64,000 nucleotides of DNA from Bosea vaviloviae (GCF_001741865.1 NZ_CP017147.1:6005001-6069000), one strand, 5' to 3'. Shown: positions 1-8,557, numbered from the stretch's first letter. A program made the numbers and translations. The notes: a model not told the origin generated them from the sequence alone.

Positions 1-1
1 G

Positions 2-748
2 CTGACCACACCCGAGCGGCCGAACCACGTCTGGGCTGTGGACCACAAGGGTTGGGTCACCCTGGGCGACGGCGAGCGCTGCGAGCCGCTGACCCTGGCC
101 GACAGCTACAGCCGCTTCGTCCTGGCGGTCTCGGCGGGCGACGGCGTCCACACCGCCCAGGCCAAGCCGGTCATGCAACGCGCCTTCCAGGTCTATGGCC
201 TGCCCGAGGTCATCCGTTCCGACAACGGCCCGCCCTTCGCCTCCACCAGCGCCTCCGGGCTCAGCGCCCTGTCGGCCTGGTGGATCAAGCTGGGCATCCA
301 GCCCGAGCGCACCCGGCCCGGTTCTCCTCAGGAAAATGGCCGCCTCGAACGCTTCCATCTCACCCTGCTGGAAGCCATGCGGCCCGCTTCACTCAACCGC
401 GCCGCCCAGGCTCAGCGCCTGGAAGCCTTCCGACGCGACTACAACCACGAACGGCCCCATCAGGCCCTTGGCCAGAAGCCCCCCGCCAGCTTCTACAATC
501 CTTCGCCCCGGTCCATGCCCGACAAACTTCCCCAACCCGACTACCCGTCCGATCGAACCATCCGCAGGGTGCGTAGCAACGGCGAGATCAAGATCGAGGG
601 CCGCCTCGTACAGATCTGCTCCGCCCTCAAAGGTGAGCCCGTAGCCCTCGAAGCGACAGAGCACGGCTGGTGCGTCTGGTTCTACAAACAACCCATCGGC
701 CTCATCGACCACCAAGGCCAGAAACTGTCACCAATCTACCCAGGCTAA
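2..748 (+). CDS. IS481-type transposase, 5' end outside window
   Basis: The reading frame is open from the first bases of the window, so the N-terminal helix-turn-helix part is missing and only the DDE integrase core and C-terminal tail are seen. The catalytic triad is visible as the Asp in WAVDHKG, the Asp in RSDNGPPF and the Glu in QENGRLERFH, followed by the YNHERPHQALG block typical of IS481/IS3-type integrase cores. The frame ends in TAA without internal stops, so the copy may be intact. A GTG at 38 is only an internal codon. The far end of the element is not defined: I could not identify a terminal inverted repeat with the left end out of view. The family assignment rests on the motif layout and is inferred. 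Confidence 0.85.
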   Translation: MTTPERPNHVWAVDHKGWVTLGDGERCEPLTLADSYSRFVLAVSAGDGVHTAQAKPVMQRAFQVYGLPEVIRSDNGPPFASTSASGLSALSAWWIKLGIQPERTRPGSPQENGRLERFHLTLLEAMRPASLNRAAQAQRLEAFRRDYNHERPHQALGQKPPASFYNPSPRSMPDKLPQPDYPSDRTIRRVRSNGEIKIEGRLVQICSALKGEPVALEATEHGWCVWFYKQPIGLIDHQGQKLSPIYPG

Positions 749-819
749 ATTGTAACCAACCTATCCGCTGGACAAGCGCGTAGCGCTGACGGATGAGGGA
801 AGGATGGCTCACCCAGTCG

Positions 820-875
820 CAGAGCCCTCATCCGCCCCTGCCGGGGCACCTTCTCCCCCGAGGGGAGAAGGGAAG
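820..875. repeat. GC-rich intergenic palindrome
   Basis: The sequence holds a perfect 10-bp inverted repeat, CCTTCTCCCC (849-858) and GGGGAGAAGG (862-871), with a 3-nt loop. It is preceded by CCCTCATCCGCCCCTGCC, a layout I recognise as a common dispersed intergenic element of Rhizobiales. It lies between the transposase and the DUF3616 gene. A role as terminator is possible but there is no clear U-run. Confidence 0.55.
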
Positions 876-1014
876 AAAACCGTCGTGCGTCCCAAACGCC
901 CTCTCGATCTCGCATTGGTGATCGACAAGCACCCAGCTCCGCTTGTCGCCCCCGCCTCCCCCTCCTACTCTGACCGAAACCAGGATCAGGCTCCGGGAGG
1001 GGAGAGAGGCTGCT

Positions 1015-2076
1015 ATGAACCCCGAGGGGAAACGGATCATGCAGCATCTGCGGCACTGCGCCCTGCTCGCGGGCGCCCTGTTCGCGACCTCGCCCGCTCT
1101 GGCCGAGGCGCTGCAGCCATTGCGTCGCATCGAGGCCACGAGCGACTTCGCCGGCAAGAAGCCCGGCAAGGCCGCCCATGATGTCAGCGGCATGGCCTGC
1201 ATGCCGGCGCGCGAGGGTAAGCAGCGCTGCCTGCTGATCAATGACGAGAACACGGCCGCGCAATTCGCAACGCTGAATGACGGCGCCCTCACGCCCGGCG
1301 AGAATGTGCCGCTGCTTGGCGACGGGCCATCGCCAGCGACGCTCGGCGCTCCCCCCGCGGTGGCCTGCCCCGAACAGGGCAAGTTCCGCGATCTCGACGG
1401 CGAAAGCGTCGCATTTGCCGCGTCCTATTTCTATGTCGCCGGCTCGCATGGCTGCTCGCGCCATTCCGGTCAGTTCCGGCTTTCGGCCTTCCACCTCGCC
1501 CGCATCAAGGTCGACGCCAGTGGTCGAGCTGAAGGCGCGCCCGAATTGACCTATCGCCTGAGCGACCTGCTGCGCCGGGCAGGTACGGCTGGCGGCTTCT
1601 TCGGCCGGGACCTGAAGAGCGCCAACGGCATGAATGTCGAGGCGATCGCCGTTGCCGGAGACCGGCTCTGGGCCGGCCTGCGCGCGCCCTCGCTCGGCGG
1701 CAAGGCCTTCCTCGTCGGCGCGAGCCTCGCCGATCTCTTCGCCGTGGGGCACGGACCGGCGCGCGGCGAGCCCAGGCTCGTGGCCGTCCCGCTCGGAGGC
1801 CAGCGCGGCTTTCGCGATCTCGCGGCCCTTGGGGATGGCCGGCTGCTTGCTCTGGTCGGCCCGGCGCAGGAACAGGATCTGGACTATGCGGTGATGCTCA
1901 TCGATCCGACGCGGCCCGAGGCGGTGCGGGAGCTGGGCAGGCTGCGCAGCCGCGACAGCGCCAAGGCCGAGGCACTCGTCATCACCGGCGAGGGCGCCGC
2001 CGGACTGACCATCCTGATCGGCTATGACGGCCCCCGGAACGGCAAGTTCGAGGAATACCGCCTGCCCCCGCCCTGA
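1015..2076 (+). CDS. DUF3616-type secreted protein
   Basis: This is a putative exported protein of about 353 residues resembling the DUF3616 family, whose function is unknown. A hydrophobic segment, LLAGALFATSPALA, near the N-terminus reads as a Sec signal peptide. The mature part begins with RRIEATSDFAGKK and contains SGMAC, RCLLINDE and DLKSANGMNVEAIA, which fit a beta-propeller-like fold in which cargo is compared with stored values. ATG 1015 follows a purine-rich GAGAGAGG; an ATG at 1039 with GAGGGG upstream is almost equally good and gives a shorter signal peptide. The frame is also open further upstream to 943, but that stretch is a poly-proline run without a ribosome site. No operon partner is evident. 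Confidence 0.7.
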   Translation: MNPEGKRIMQHLRHCALLAGALFATSPALAEALQPLRRIEATSDFAGKKPGKAAHDVSGMACMPAREGKQRCLLINDENTAAQFATLNDGALTPGENVPLLGDGPSPATLGAPPAVACPEQGKFRDLDGESVAFAASYFYVAGSHGCSRHSGQFRLSAFHLARIKVDASGRAEGAPELTYRLSDLLRRAGTAGGFFGRDLKSANGMNVEAIAVAGDRLWAGLRAPSLGGKAFLVGASLADLFAVGHGPARGEPRLVAVPLGGQRGFRDLAALGDGRLLALVGPAQEQDLDYAVMLIDPTRPEAVRELGRLRSRDSAKAEALVITGEGAAGLTILIGYDGPRNGKFEEYRLPPP

Positions 2077-2160
2077 CGATGAGAGCGCTTTTAAGCGAAG
2101 CGTTCGGCGGGATCGTCCGAATGCGAGGGCGCGATCTGGAGAATCGGCTAGACCGGACGC

Positions 2161-2730
2161 ATGACCGCTCTATCCTTCCTCGACCGCCTGTCATCGATTG
2201 TCGCGCGCTATCGCAGCGAGGTCGCCTCCCCGCGCGAGCATCTGGCGCTGCTGCGCTGGCAGATCGCGCGCGGTGATGCGCTCGACGAGCGCGCGACCCT
2301 GCCCGGACATTTGACCACCAGCGCGATCGTGCTCTCGCCCGACCACGCCCAGGTGCTGCTGATCGACCATGTCGTGATCGGCCGCTGGCTCCAGCCCGGC
2401 GGCCATTACGAGCCGGCCGAGGCCTTCCATCATTCGGCGGTGCGCGAGGCGATCGAGGAGACCGGCGTCCAGGGGTTGGCGCTGCATCCCTGGCACCAGG
2501 GCGGCGACCTGCCCTTCGCCATCGACAGCCATGACGTGCCCGGCAAGCCTGCGCGCGGCGAGCCCGACCATGTCCATCACGACCTGCAATATCTCTTCCT
2601 CGCCGACCCGGCGCTGGCGCTCGTCGCCCAGATCGAGGAAGTCCACGCCGCAGCCTGGAAACCGGTGGCGGAGCTGGCTGCGATCGCACCCCGGGTCTAT
2701 GCCCGGCTCGTCGCTATGACGCCACGCTGA
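2161..2730 (+). CDS. Nudix hydrolase
   Basis: The protein of 189 residues carries a full Nudix box: Gly81, Glu87 and REAIEETGV at 95-103 match the pattern GX5EX7REUXEEXGU. The glutamates bind the divalent metal used to hydrolyse a nucleoside diphosphate linked to another moiety. The substrate cannot be read from the sequence. The N-terminal 50 residues are helical and precede the Nudix fold. It is a single gene, 84 bp behind the DUF3616 gene, on the same strand. Confidence 0.85.
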   Translation: MTALSFLDRLSSIVARYRSEVASPREHLALLRWQIARGDALDERATLPGHLTTSAIVLSPDHAQVLLIDHVVIGRWLQPGGHYEPAEAFHHSAVREAIEETGVQGLALHPWHQGGDLPFAIDSHDVPGKPARGEPDHVHHDLQYLFLADPALALVAQIEEVHAAAWKPVAELAAIAPRVYARLVAMTPR

Positions 2731-2853
2731 CGCAAACCGATGTTGCCGCAGCGCAACATGTCATCGCATTGCGCAACCCGGCGATCGCCGGCTCTCGCAC
2801 AGTCGTTCCGGCTCAGGCATCCTGATTTTGCTGAAAAGTTGCGGATCATGTGT

Positions 2854-2874
2854 TGCAAATCATTCGCATTTGCA
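2854..2874. promoter_or_regulatory. candidate Fur-type operator
   Basis: A perfect 7-bp inverted repeat, TGCAAAT (2854-2860) and ATTTGCA (2868-2874), is separated by CATTCGC. The layout resembles Fur boxes of the form GCAAATnATTCnCATTTGC. It lies 33 bp before the start of the outer-membrane protein gene. The match is by eye; other dimeric regulators could bind it. Confidence 0.4.
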
Positions 2875-2906
2875 TAAGGGTCTCTCACCTCAACCGGAAC
2901 CCGTCC

Positions 2907-3809
2907 ATGTCGCTCAGATCCGTCGCTCTCGCCTTGCTCGGCTCGGCCGCTGCCGCAACCGTCTCCCTCGCCGCCGACTTGCCCTCGCGCAAGGGTGCAC
3001 CGGCGATTCCGGCCACCTTGTCCGCCTGCAGCGAGAGCGAGGGCATCCCGACCGACGCCTTCGGCTTCACCACCGGCTCGGATGTCGCGGATAAGGGCTC
3101 CTTCGGCCCGAGCCTGACCTATGGTGGCGGTTTCGGTGCCCGCGGCGGCTCGCTCAGCGGCCACAGCGCGCAGCTGCAGGGCTCCTACGGCCTGCTGCCC
3201 TGCCTCGAGGTCGGCCCCTATCTGCTCGGCGGCGTGGCCAACGCATCCTTCGGCGGCGTCAGCGCCGATGCAACGAACTACGGCGCCGGCGTCGAGATGA
3301 AATACAAGCTGCTAGGCCGCGACCTGCACGGCATCGGCCTGACCGTGGTGGTCGATCCCAGCGTCAACCGCACCGATATCGACGGCATCAGCCGCTTCAC
3401 CGGCTACAACACCGGCATCCGGATTTTTGCCGACAAGGCGCTGATCCCAGGCAAGCTCTACGCCGCGCTCAACGTCTCGCACGACCTGACCTGGACGGGC
3501 CCCAGCCCCTATGGCCGCAGCTCGACGCTGACGCTGGGCGCCTCGCTCGCCTGGCAGGCCGTGGACGGCATCTATCTCAGCGGCGAAGTGCGCCATCAGC
3601 GCCGCTACAGCGATCTCGGATTCGGCACCGAAGCCGGCTACGCCACCTTCGCCGGCCCCGGCGTCTACTGGCAGGCGACCAAGCAGCTCGCGCTTTCCGC
3701 CGCCTACAACATCCAGGTCGCCGGCAAGGCCAAGGGCCAGCCCGGTGATCTCGACCTGACCAATTTCAGCCAGCATCTGGTCAAGGTGAAAGCGGCCTAC
3801 AGCTTCTGA
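2907..3809 (+). CDS. outer-membrane beta-barrel protein
   Basis: The protein has about 300 residues. A Sec signal peptide, MSLRSVALALLGSAAAATVSLA, is followed by a mature part rich in alternating polar and aromatic strands and Gly-rich turns, ending in KAAYSF with a C-terminal phenylalanine as in many outer-membrane barrels. It is probably a porin-like or OmpW/OmpA-barrel-like protein; I cannot name the substrate. ATG 2907 is chosen because it begins directly with the signal peptide; the frame extends to 2850 without a plausible start. A strong terminator follows at 3839, and a possible Fur-type operator precedes it. Confidence 0.7.
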   Translation: MSLRSVALALLGSAAAATVSLAADLPSRKGAPAIPATLSACSESEGIPTDAFGFTTGSDVADKGSFGPSLTYGGGFGARGGSLSGHSAQLQGSYGLLPCLEVGPYLLGGVANASFGGVSADATNYGAGVEMKYKLLGRDLHGIGLTVVVDPSVNRTDIDGISRFTGYNTGIRIFADKALIPGKLYAALNVSHDLTWTGPSPYGRSSTLTLGASLAWQAVDGIYLSGEVRHQRRYSDLGFGTEAGYATFAGPGVYWQATKQLALSAAYNIQVAGKAKGQPGDLDLTNFSQHLVKVKAAYSF

Positions 3810-3838
3810 GCGATCGAGCCATTTCCATGCACGTCCTG

Positions 3839-3870
3839 AACGGCGGCCGCGACAACGCGGCCGCCGTTTT
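3839..3870 (+). terminator. Rho-independent terminator of the OMP gene
   Basis: A 13-bp perfect stem (AACGGCGGCCGCG at 3839-3851 with CGCGGCCGCCGTT at 3856-3868) closes a 4-nt ACAA loop and is followed by TTTTCATTTT. It lies 30 bp after the stop codon of the outer-membrane protein gene and separates it from frmR. Confidence 0.9.
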
Positions 3871-3894
3871 CATTTTAAGTCCGCTGGAGCGGCA

Positions 3895-3937
3895 TTGACA
3901 CGCTCGCCCGGGCCATATTAGCGTCCGACCATATACT
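3895..3937 (+). promoter_or_regulatory. promoter of the frmR-frmA operon
   Basis: TTGACA (3895-3900) is a consensus -35 box. Two -10 candidates exist: TATTAG (3916-3921, 15-nt spacer) and TATACT (3932-3937), which is closer to consensus but too far from this -35. The second overlaps the operator at 3933, so repressor binding would block RNA polymerase in either case. Confidence 0.55.
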
Positions 3938-3949
3938 CCACCCCAGTAT
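3933..3949. promoter_or_regulatory. FrmR/RcnR-type operator
   Basis: ATACT (3933-3937) and AGTAT (3945-3949) flank the C-rich CCACCCC. Known RcnR/FrmR operators have TACT and AGTA half-sites around a G/C tract, so this is a close structural match. It lies 9 bp upstream of the frmR start codon, as expected for autorepression relieved by formaldehyde. Confidence 0.75.
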
Positions 3950-3958
3950 CTCGGTCGC

Positions 3959-4243
3959 ATGCCGCATACACCAGAAGAGAAGAAGCGCGCCATCGCCCGG
4001 TTGCGCCGGATCAGAGGGCAGGCCGATGCGCTCGTCCTCGCGGTCGAGCGCGGCGATGCGTGCGGCGCGCTGCTTCAGCAGCTCTCGGCGCTGCGCGGCG
4101 CGGCGACCGGGCTGATGGCCGAGGTCCTCGAAAGCCATCTGCGCGAAACCATGCTGGGAAGGACGAGCGGAAAGACCGCGCCGCAAGACGGCGAGGCGGA
4201 GATCGCGCAGATCATGCGCGCCATCCGTCCCTATCTGAAATAA
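3959..4243 (+). CDS. frmR: formaldehyde-responsive repressor, CsoR/RcnR family
   Basis: This 94-residue all-helical repressor belongs to the DUF156 (CsoR/RcnR) family. Pro2, Cys35 and His60 are all present; in E. coli FrmR, Pro2 and Cys35 are the residues cross-linked by formaldehyde. The gene lies just upstream of S-(hydroxymethyl)glutathione dehydrogenase and just downstream of a matching operator, which separates it from the metal sensors of the same family. ATG 3959 gives the N-terminal MPHT needed for Pro2; there is no strong ribosome site, so the mRNA may be nearly leaderless. The function is inferred from residues plus context. Confidence 0.88.
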   Translation: MPHTPEEKKRAIARLRRIRGQADALVLAVERGDACGALLQQLSALRGAATGLMAEVLESHLRETMLGRTSGKTAPQDGEAEIAQIMRAIRPYLK

Positions 4244-4245
4244 CT

Positions 4246-4286
4246 GCAAGAACCGCAGAAGCAAGAACCGCGAAAAGCAAGAACCC
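4246..4286 (+). repeat. triple direct repeat in the frmR-frmA spacer
   Basis: GCAAGAACC occurs three times, at 4246-4254, 4261-4269 and 4277-4285, with 15- and 16-nt spacing. The spacer is purine-rich and leads into the ribosome site AGAAGGA at 4291 of frmA. It could be slippage-derived or affect mRNA structure. Confidence 0.7.
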
Positions 4287-4305
4287 AAATAGAAGGACAC
4301 ACCCG

Positions 4306-5418
<1,113 letters not shown>

Positions 5419-5460
5419 GCGGCCGTTCTTTAGCCGCATCCATGACGCACTGAACCACCG

Positions 5461-5682
5461 CGTCATTCCGGGGCAGCGCGCAACGCTGAACCCGGAACCC
5501 ACGAATATGAGGTCGATCCAGACCCGTCATTGCGAGCGAAGCGAAGCAATCCAGGAGGCCTCGCTCCATGCCCCCCTGGATTGCGTCGTCGCTGCGCTCC
5601 TCGCAATGACGGTCAGGGAGCAAGGGGCCATCATGTTCATGGGTTCCGGGCTCGGCCCTGCGCGGACCAGCCCGGAATGACG
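5461..5682. repeat. two nested REP-like inverted repeats
   Basis: This 302-bp spacer between frmA and fghA (5419-5720) is mostly repeat. The outer arms CGTCATTCCGGG (5461-5472) and CCCGGAATGACG (5671-5682) enclose a second pair, CCCGGAACCCA (5491-5501) and TGGGTTCCGGG (5640-5650). Inside lies a third palindrome running from CGTCATTGCGAG (5525) to CTCGCAATGACG (about 5612) with CAATCCAGG/CCTGGATTG arms. It looks like one dispersed element inserted into another. Confidence 0.8.
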
Positions 5683-5720
5683 GCGAGGATGCGAAAAGCA
5701 CCGAACCGAAAGGACACCCG

Positions 5721-6560
5721 ATGGAACTCATTTCCTCCTCAAAGGCCTTCGGCGGCTCGCAGCGCGTCTATCGCCATGACAGCGCGGTCTGCGCCTGCCC
5801 GATGACCTTCGCGATCTTCCTGCCGCAGCAGATCGAGGACGGGCCGGTGCCGGTGCTCTGGTATCTCTCGGGCCTGACCTGCTCGCACCAGAACGTCATG
5901 GACAAGGGCGAGTACCGCGCCGCCGCAGCAGCCAACGGCGTCGCCATCATCTGCCCCGACACCTCACCGCGCGGCGAGGGCATTCCCGACGAGCCGGATA
6001 ACTGGCAATTCGGCTCCGGTGCCGGCTTCTATCTCGATGCGACGCAGGAGCCCTATGCGAAGAACTATCGCATGGAGAGCTATATCCGCGACGAATTGCC
6101 GGCGCTGGTCTCCCAGCATTTTCCGCTCGACATGGGCCGCCAGGGCATCTTCGGCCATTCGATGGGCGGTCATGGCGCGATCACGCTCGCGCTCAAGAAT
6201 CCGATGCGTTACACCTCCGTCTCAGCCTTCGCGCCGATCACCCAGCCTTCGACCGCCGGCTGGTCGCGGCCCGCCTTCGAGACATATCTCGGGCCGGACG
6301 AGACGACATGGCGCGCATATGACTCCACTGCATTGATCGCCGACGGGCACCGCCTCAAGGACCTCCTGGTCGACCAGGGCACCGCCGACGGCTTCCTGCA
6401 GGAGGGGTTGCGGCCCTGGCTCCTGGAGCTCGCCTGCGTCCAGGCCGAGATCCCCCTCGAACTGACGATGCGCGAGGGCTACGACCACTCCTACAACTTC
6501 GTCTCGACCTTCATGGCCCAGCATATCGGCTGGCATGCGCGCCGTCTGCTGCCCGGCTGA
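5721..6560 (+). CDS. fghA: S-formylglutathione hydrolase
   Basis: The enzyme hydrolyses S-formylglutathione to formate and glutathione, the second step after frmA. It is an alpha/beta hydrolase of 279 residues, the normal length. The nucleophile Ser147 sits in GHSMGGHG, and GYDHSYNF near the C-terminus supplies the catalytic histidine; LSGLTCSHQN contributes the oxyanion region. ATG 5721 follows GAAAGGACA. The repeat-filled 302-bp gap to frmA makes co-transcription uncertain, but the pathway link is firm. Formate produced here can feed the formate-THF ligase at 14082. Confidence 0.95.
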   Translation: MELISSSKAFGGSQRVYRHDSAVCACPMTFAIFLPQQIEDGPVPVLWYLSGLTCSHQNVMDKGEYRAAAAANGVAIICPDTSPRGEGIPDEPDNWQFGSGAGFYLDATQEPYAKNYRMESYIRDELPALVSQHFPLDMGRQGIFGHSMGGHGAITLALKNPMRYTSVSAFAPITQPSTAGWSRPAFETYLGPDETTWRAYDSTALIADGHRLKDLLVDQGTADGFLQEGLRPWLLELACVQAEIPLELTMREGYDHSYNFVSTFMAQHIGWHARRLLPG

Positions 6561-6635
6561 GCCATCCGGCTGCGGAACGGGCGGCCCCGGCATGCGTTGA
6601 ATCTCCAGGCCGAAATCCGGCCCGGGGAAATCGCC

Positions 6636-7037
6636 ATGCCGTCTCCTATCGCATTGCTGACCGATCGCGCGCTGTTCACCCGCCTGTCGCAGGCGACGGC
6701 GCGCTGGGCGGGCAGGCCGCAGACCTTCGTCGTCGCCGTCGCGGTGATCGTCCTGTGGGGCCTGTCGGGACCCTTCTTCGGCTTCAACGACACCTGGCAA
6801 TTGGTGATCAACACCTCGACGACCATCGTCACCTTCCTGATGGTCTTCATCATCCAGAACAGCCAGAATCGCGACAGCGCCGCCATGCAGATCAAGCTCG
6901 ACGAATTGATCGTGCGGCTGGAGGGCGCGCGCGAGGAACTGCTCGATCTGGAAGAGCTCGACGAGGAGAAACTCGAGGCGATCCGCCAGGAATTCGAGCT
7001 ACGCGCCAGCAAGGCCCGTAACGGCAAGCCGGCCTGA
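6636..7037 (+). CDS. low-affinity iron permease-family membrane protein
   Basis: This small protein of 133 residues has two hydrophobic segments (about residues 25-45 and 55-72) with the sequence GLSGPFFGFNDTWQLVINTSTT between and after them, followed by NSQNRDS and an acidic C-terminal helix. That is the pattern of the iron permease family PF04120. The bacterial members are only presumed to transport iron. ATG 6636 has GGGG eight bases upstream; the frame also permits a TTG start at 6597, which I consider less likely. Confidence 0.75.
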   Translation: MPSPIALLTDRALFTRLSQATARWAGRPQTFVVAVAVIVLWGLSGPFFGFNDTWQLVINTSTTIVTFLMVFIIQNSQNRDSAAMQIKLDELIVRLEGAREELLDLEELDEEKLEAIRQEFELRASKARNGKPA

Positions 7038-7084
7038 ATCCGTCTAGATGTGGCAGATCGGCAGCCAACCCTTCCTCGCTCGCC

Positions 7085-7122
7085 TCTTTTCCAAGCAGTC
7101 TTGTCTTTTCCAAGCAGTCTTG
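7085..7122. repeat. 19-bp tandem duplication
   Basis: TCTTTTCCAAGCAGTCTTG is present twice in exact tandem, at 7085-7103 and 7104-7122, in the short spacer between the iron-permease-like gene and the end of the IclR gene. Confidence 0.9.
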
Positions 7123-7191
7123 GCGCCCGTCAAATGCAGGGCAGCCGTTTCGCTGCACCGCAGCATCCCTTGGCGCCTGCGAGGCAAGCTT

Positions 7192-7232
7192 GTCAGATGG
7201 CAAGACTGTCACATGGCAAGACTGTCACATGG
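7192..7232. repeat. 16-bp tandem repeat at the 3' end of the IclR gene
   Basis: The unit GTCACATGGCAAGACT occurs at 7208-7223, with a one-base variant at 7192-7207 (GTCAGATGGCAAGACT) and a partial third copy GTCACATGG at 7224-7232. The last copy contains the IclR stop codon, so changes in repeat number could alter the protein's C-terminus. Confidence 0.85.
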
Positions 7233-8061
7233 CGATCGTGCCGAGGCTGCGCGCGGGATAGCGCAGCGCCATGTCGAACGGGTTGAGCCGGGCCGCAAGC
7301 GCTGCCGCTTCGACGCGCAGCATGGCGACGATCTTCGGCAGGCGCTCTTCGCGCAGCCGTTCCGCCAGCGTGCCGATGCTGAGCGCGGCGACAGCGCGGC
7401 CCTCGGGATCGAGGATCGGCACGGCGACGCCCGCCATGCCTGGGATCAGGCCCCTGTTGAGATTGACCCAACCCTGTGCCCGGGTCGTGTCGAGCGCGCT
7501 ACGCAGCGCCGCCTCATCGAGATAGCCGCGATCGAGCAGGCGGGGCATGTTGAAGCGGATCACCGCCTCGCGCTCACCCTCGGGCAGATGCGCCAGCATG
7601 GCGAGGCTGCCCTGGCCGAGGCCGAGCGGTACCTTGCCGCCGATGTCGCCGGTGAAGGTGCGGATCGGGAAGGGTCCCTCGATCCGGTCCAGGCAGATCG
7701 CGTCATAGCCGTTGCGCACCAGCAGGAAGACGGTGTCGCTCAAGGTCGCCGACAAGCGCAGCAACGCCGGGCGCGCCAGATCGCGCAGGCCTCCGGCCTG
7801 GCCCGCCCGCGCCGCCAGCACGAAGAAGTCGAGCCCGAGCCGATAGCGCTTGCCGCCCGCGGCCTGCTCGACGAAACCCTCCGCCATCAGGTCGCGCAAG
7901 GCGCGATGAGCCGTCGGCTGGCCGCAGCCGGTTGTCAGGGCGATGTCTTTCAGACGCATGCCGGCGGCATCGCCCGCCGCGATGACGCGGAGCAGGGCCA
8001 GGGCCCGACGCAAGCTAGATTGGGGTCCGGCAGTTTCAGCAGTATAGTCAACATCACTCAT
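7225..8061 (-). CDS. IclR-family transcriptional regulator
   Basis: The protein of 278 residues has an N-terminal winged helix-turn-helix (about residues 18-75, with LKDIALTTGCGQPTAHRALRDL cut here for length into its key part GCGQPTAHRAL) and a C-terminal IclR effector domain (residues 85-260, with GRAVAALSIG). It is transcribed away from the transporter gene at 8554, so it probably controls that locus. Effector unknown. The start codon at 8061 is followed by MSDVDYTAETAG. The stop lies inside a short tandem repeat. The former enzyme gene of the locus appears to be deleted (see 8369). Confidence 0.88.
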   Translation of the reverse strand: MSDVDYTAETAGPQSSLRRALALLRVIAAGDAAGMRLKDIALTTGCGQPTAHRALRDLMAEGFVEQAAGGKRYRLGLDFFVLAARAGQAGGLRDLARPALLRLSATLSDTVFLLVRNGYDAICLDRIEGPFPIRTFTGDIGGKVPLGLGQGSLAMLAHLPEGEREAVIRFNMPRLLDRGYLDEAALRSALDTTRAQGWVNLNRGLIPGMAGVAVPILDPEGRAVAALSIGTLAERLREERLPKIVAMLRVEAAALAARLNPFDMALRYPARSLGTIAM

Positions 8062-8368
8062 GAGATCACGATAAAATTCTATATAGCGAAATTATGACAA
8101 TAAAAATTTTGTCATATGGAATTTACCGTTGACCCATCCCGATGGTGACCCTCTCCTTGCTGCACCGCAGTCCGGTGCGTCGATCCGAGATCGATCGCGT
8201 GCTTTCCGCTCGAGGTGTCGATGGGTCTTCCGACGCTGCCATCGCCGAGCCTTGTCGATGGTGACGCACGCGTCGCCTTTGGCCTCGACGTCTTTCCCGC
8301 CGGATTGGTGTGAGGGGCGCGGAGATGCCGCTGCTCCATCGCCTCGCCCGCACGGATCAAGCGGCACG
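8062..8368. other. divergent intergenic region, no gene recognised
   Basis: About 307 bp between the IclR gene and the oxidoreductase remnant. The part next to IclR (8062-8125) is AT-rich and likely holds its promoter. The rest is GC-rich and has open frames on both strands, none with a recognisable protein. It may include unrecognisable debris of the deleted gene. Confidence 0.5.
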
Positions 8369-8557
8369 ACGCCTGGCTTGTTCCACGCTTTCGGCTTCGC
8401 CGGCGCGGGCTTCCAGATCGCGCCCGGCGTCGGCGAGGTCCTGGCCGAACTCATCCGCGACGGCGAAAGCCCAACGCCGATCGAGGCCTTCTCCATCAGC
8501 TGTTTTACTCGCGAGCCGCAGCGCGGTGTCCCTCCAGCAGGAAGACCAATGTCATGA
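8369..8557 (+). pseudogene. C-terminal stub of an FAD-dependent oxidoreductase (DadA/glycine-oxidase type)
   Basis: The frame reads TPGLFHAFGFAGAGFQIAPG followed by VGEVLAELIRDGESPTPIEAF and a stop. This is the typical last stretch of D-amino-acid/sarcosine-type FAD oxidoreductases, including the FAD-contacting GFxGxGFQxxPGVG segment. Nothing upstream in the frame (open to 8129) resembles the rest of the family, and no GxGxxG Rossmann motif is present, so about 90 percent of the gene is missing. Its stop codon overlaps the transporter's ATG (ATGA at 8554-8557), showing that the lost gene was once translationally coupled to the transporter. The family call is from memory of the conserved tail. 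Confidence 0.65.

Noticed and set aside
5525..5612. CATTGCGAGCGAAGCGAAGC palindrome considered as an attachment site or tRNA remnant
   Set aside because: No cloverleaf or integrase is present, and its nested form is that of a dispersed intergenic repeat.
7085..7232. Direct repeats considered as a small CRISPR array
   Set aside because: Repeats are contiguous tandem duplications without spacers, of two different units, and no cas genes are near.
8129..8557. A complete 142-residue gene in this frame
   Set aside because: Only the last 60 codons resemble a protein family; the upstream part has no start with a ribosome site and no similarity I recognise.
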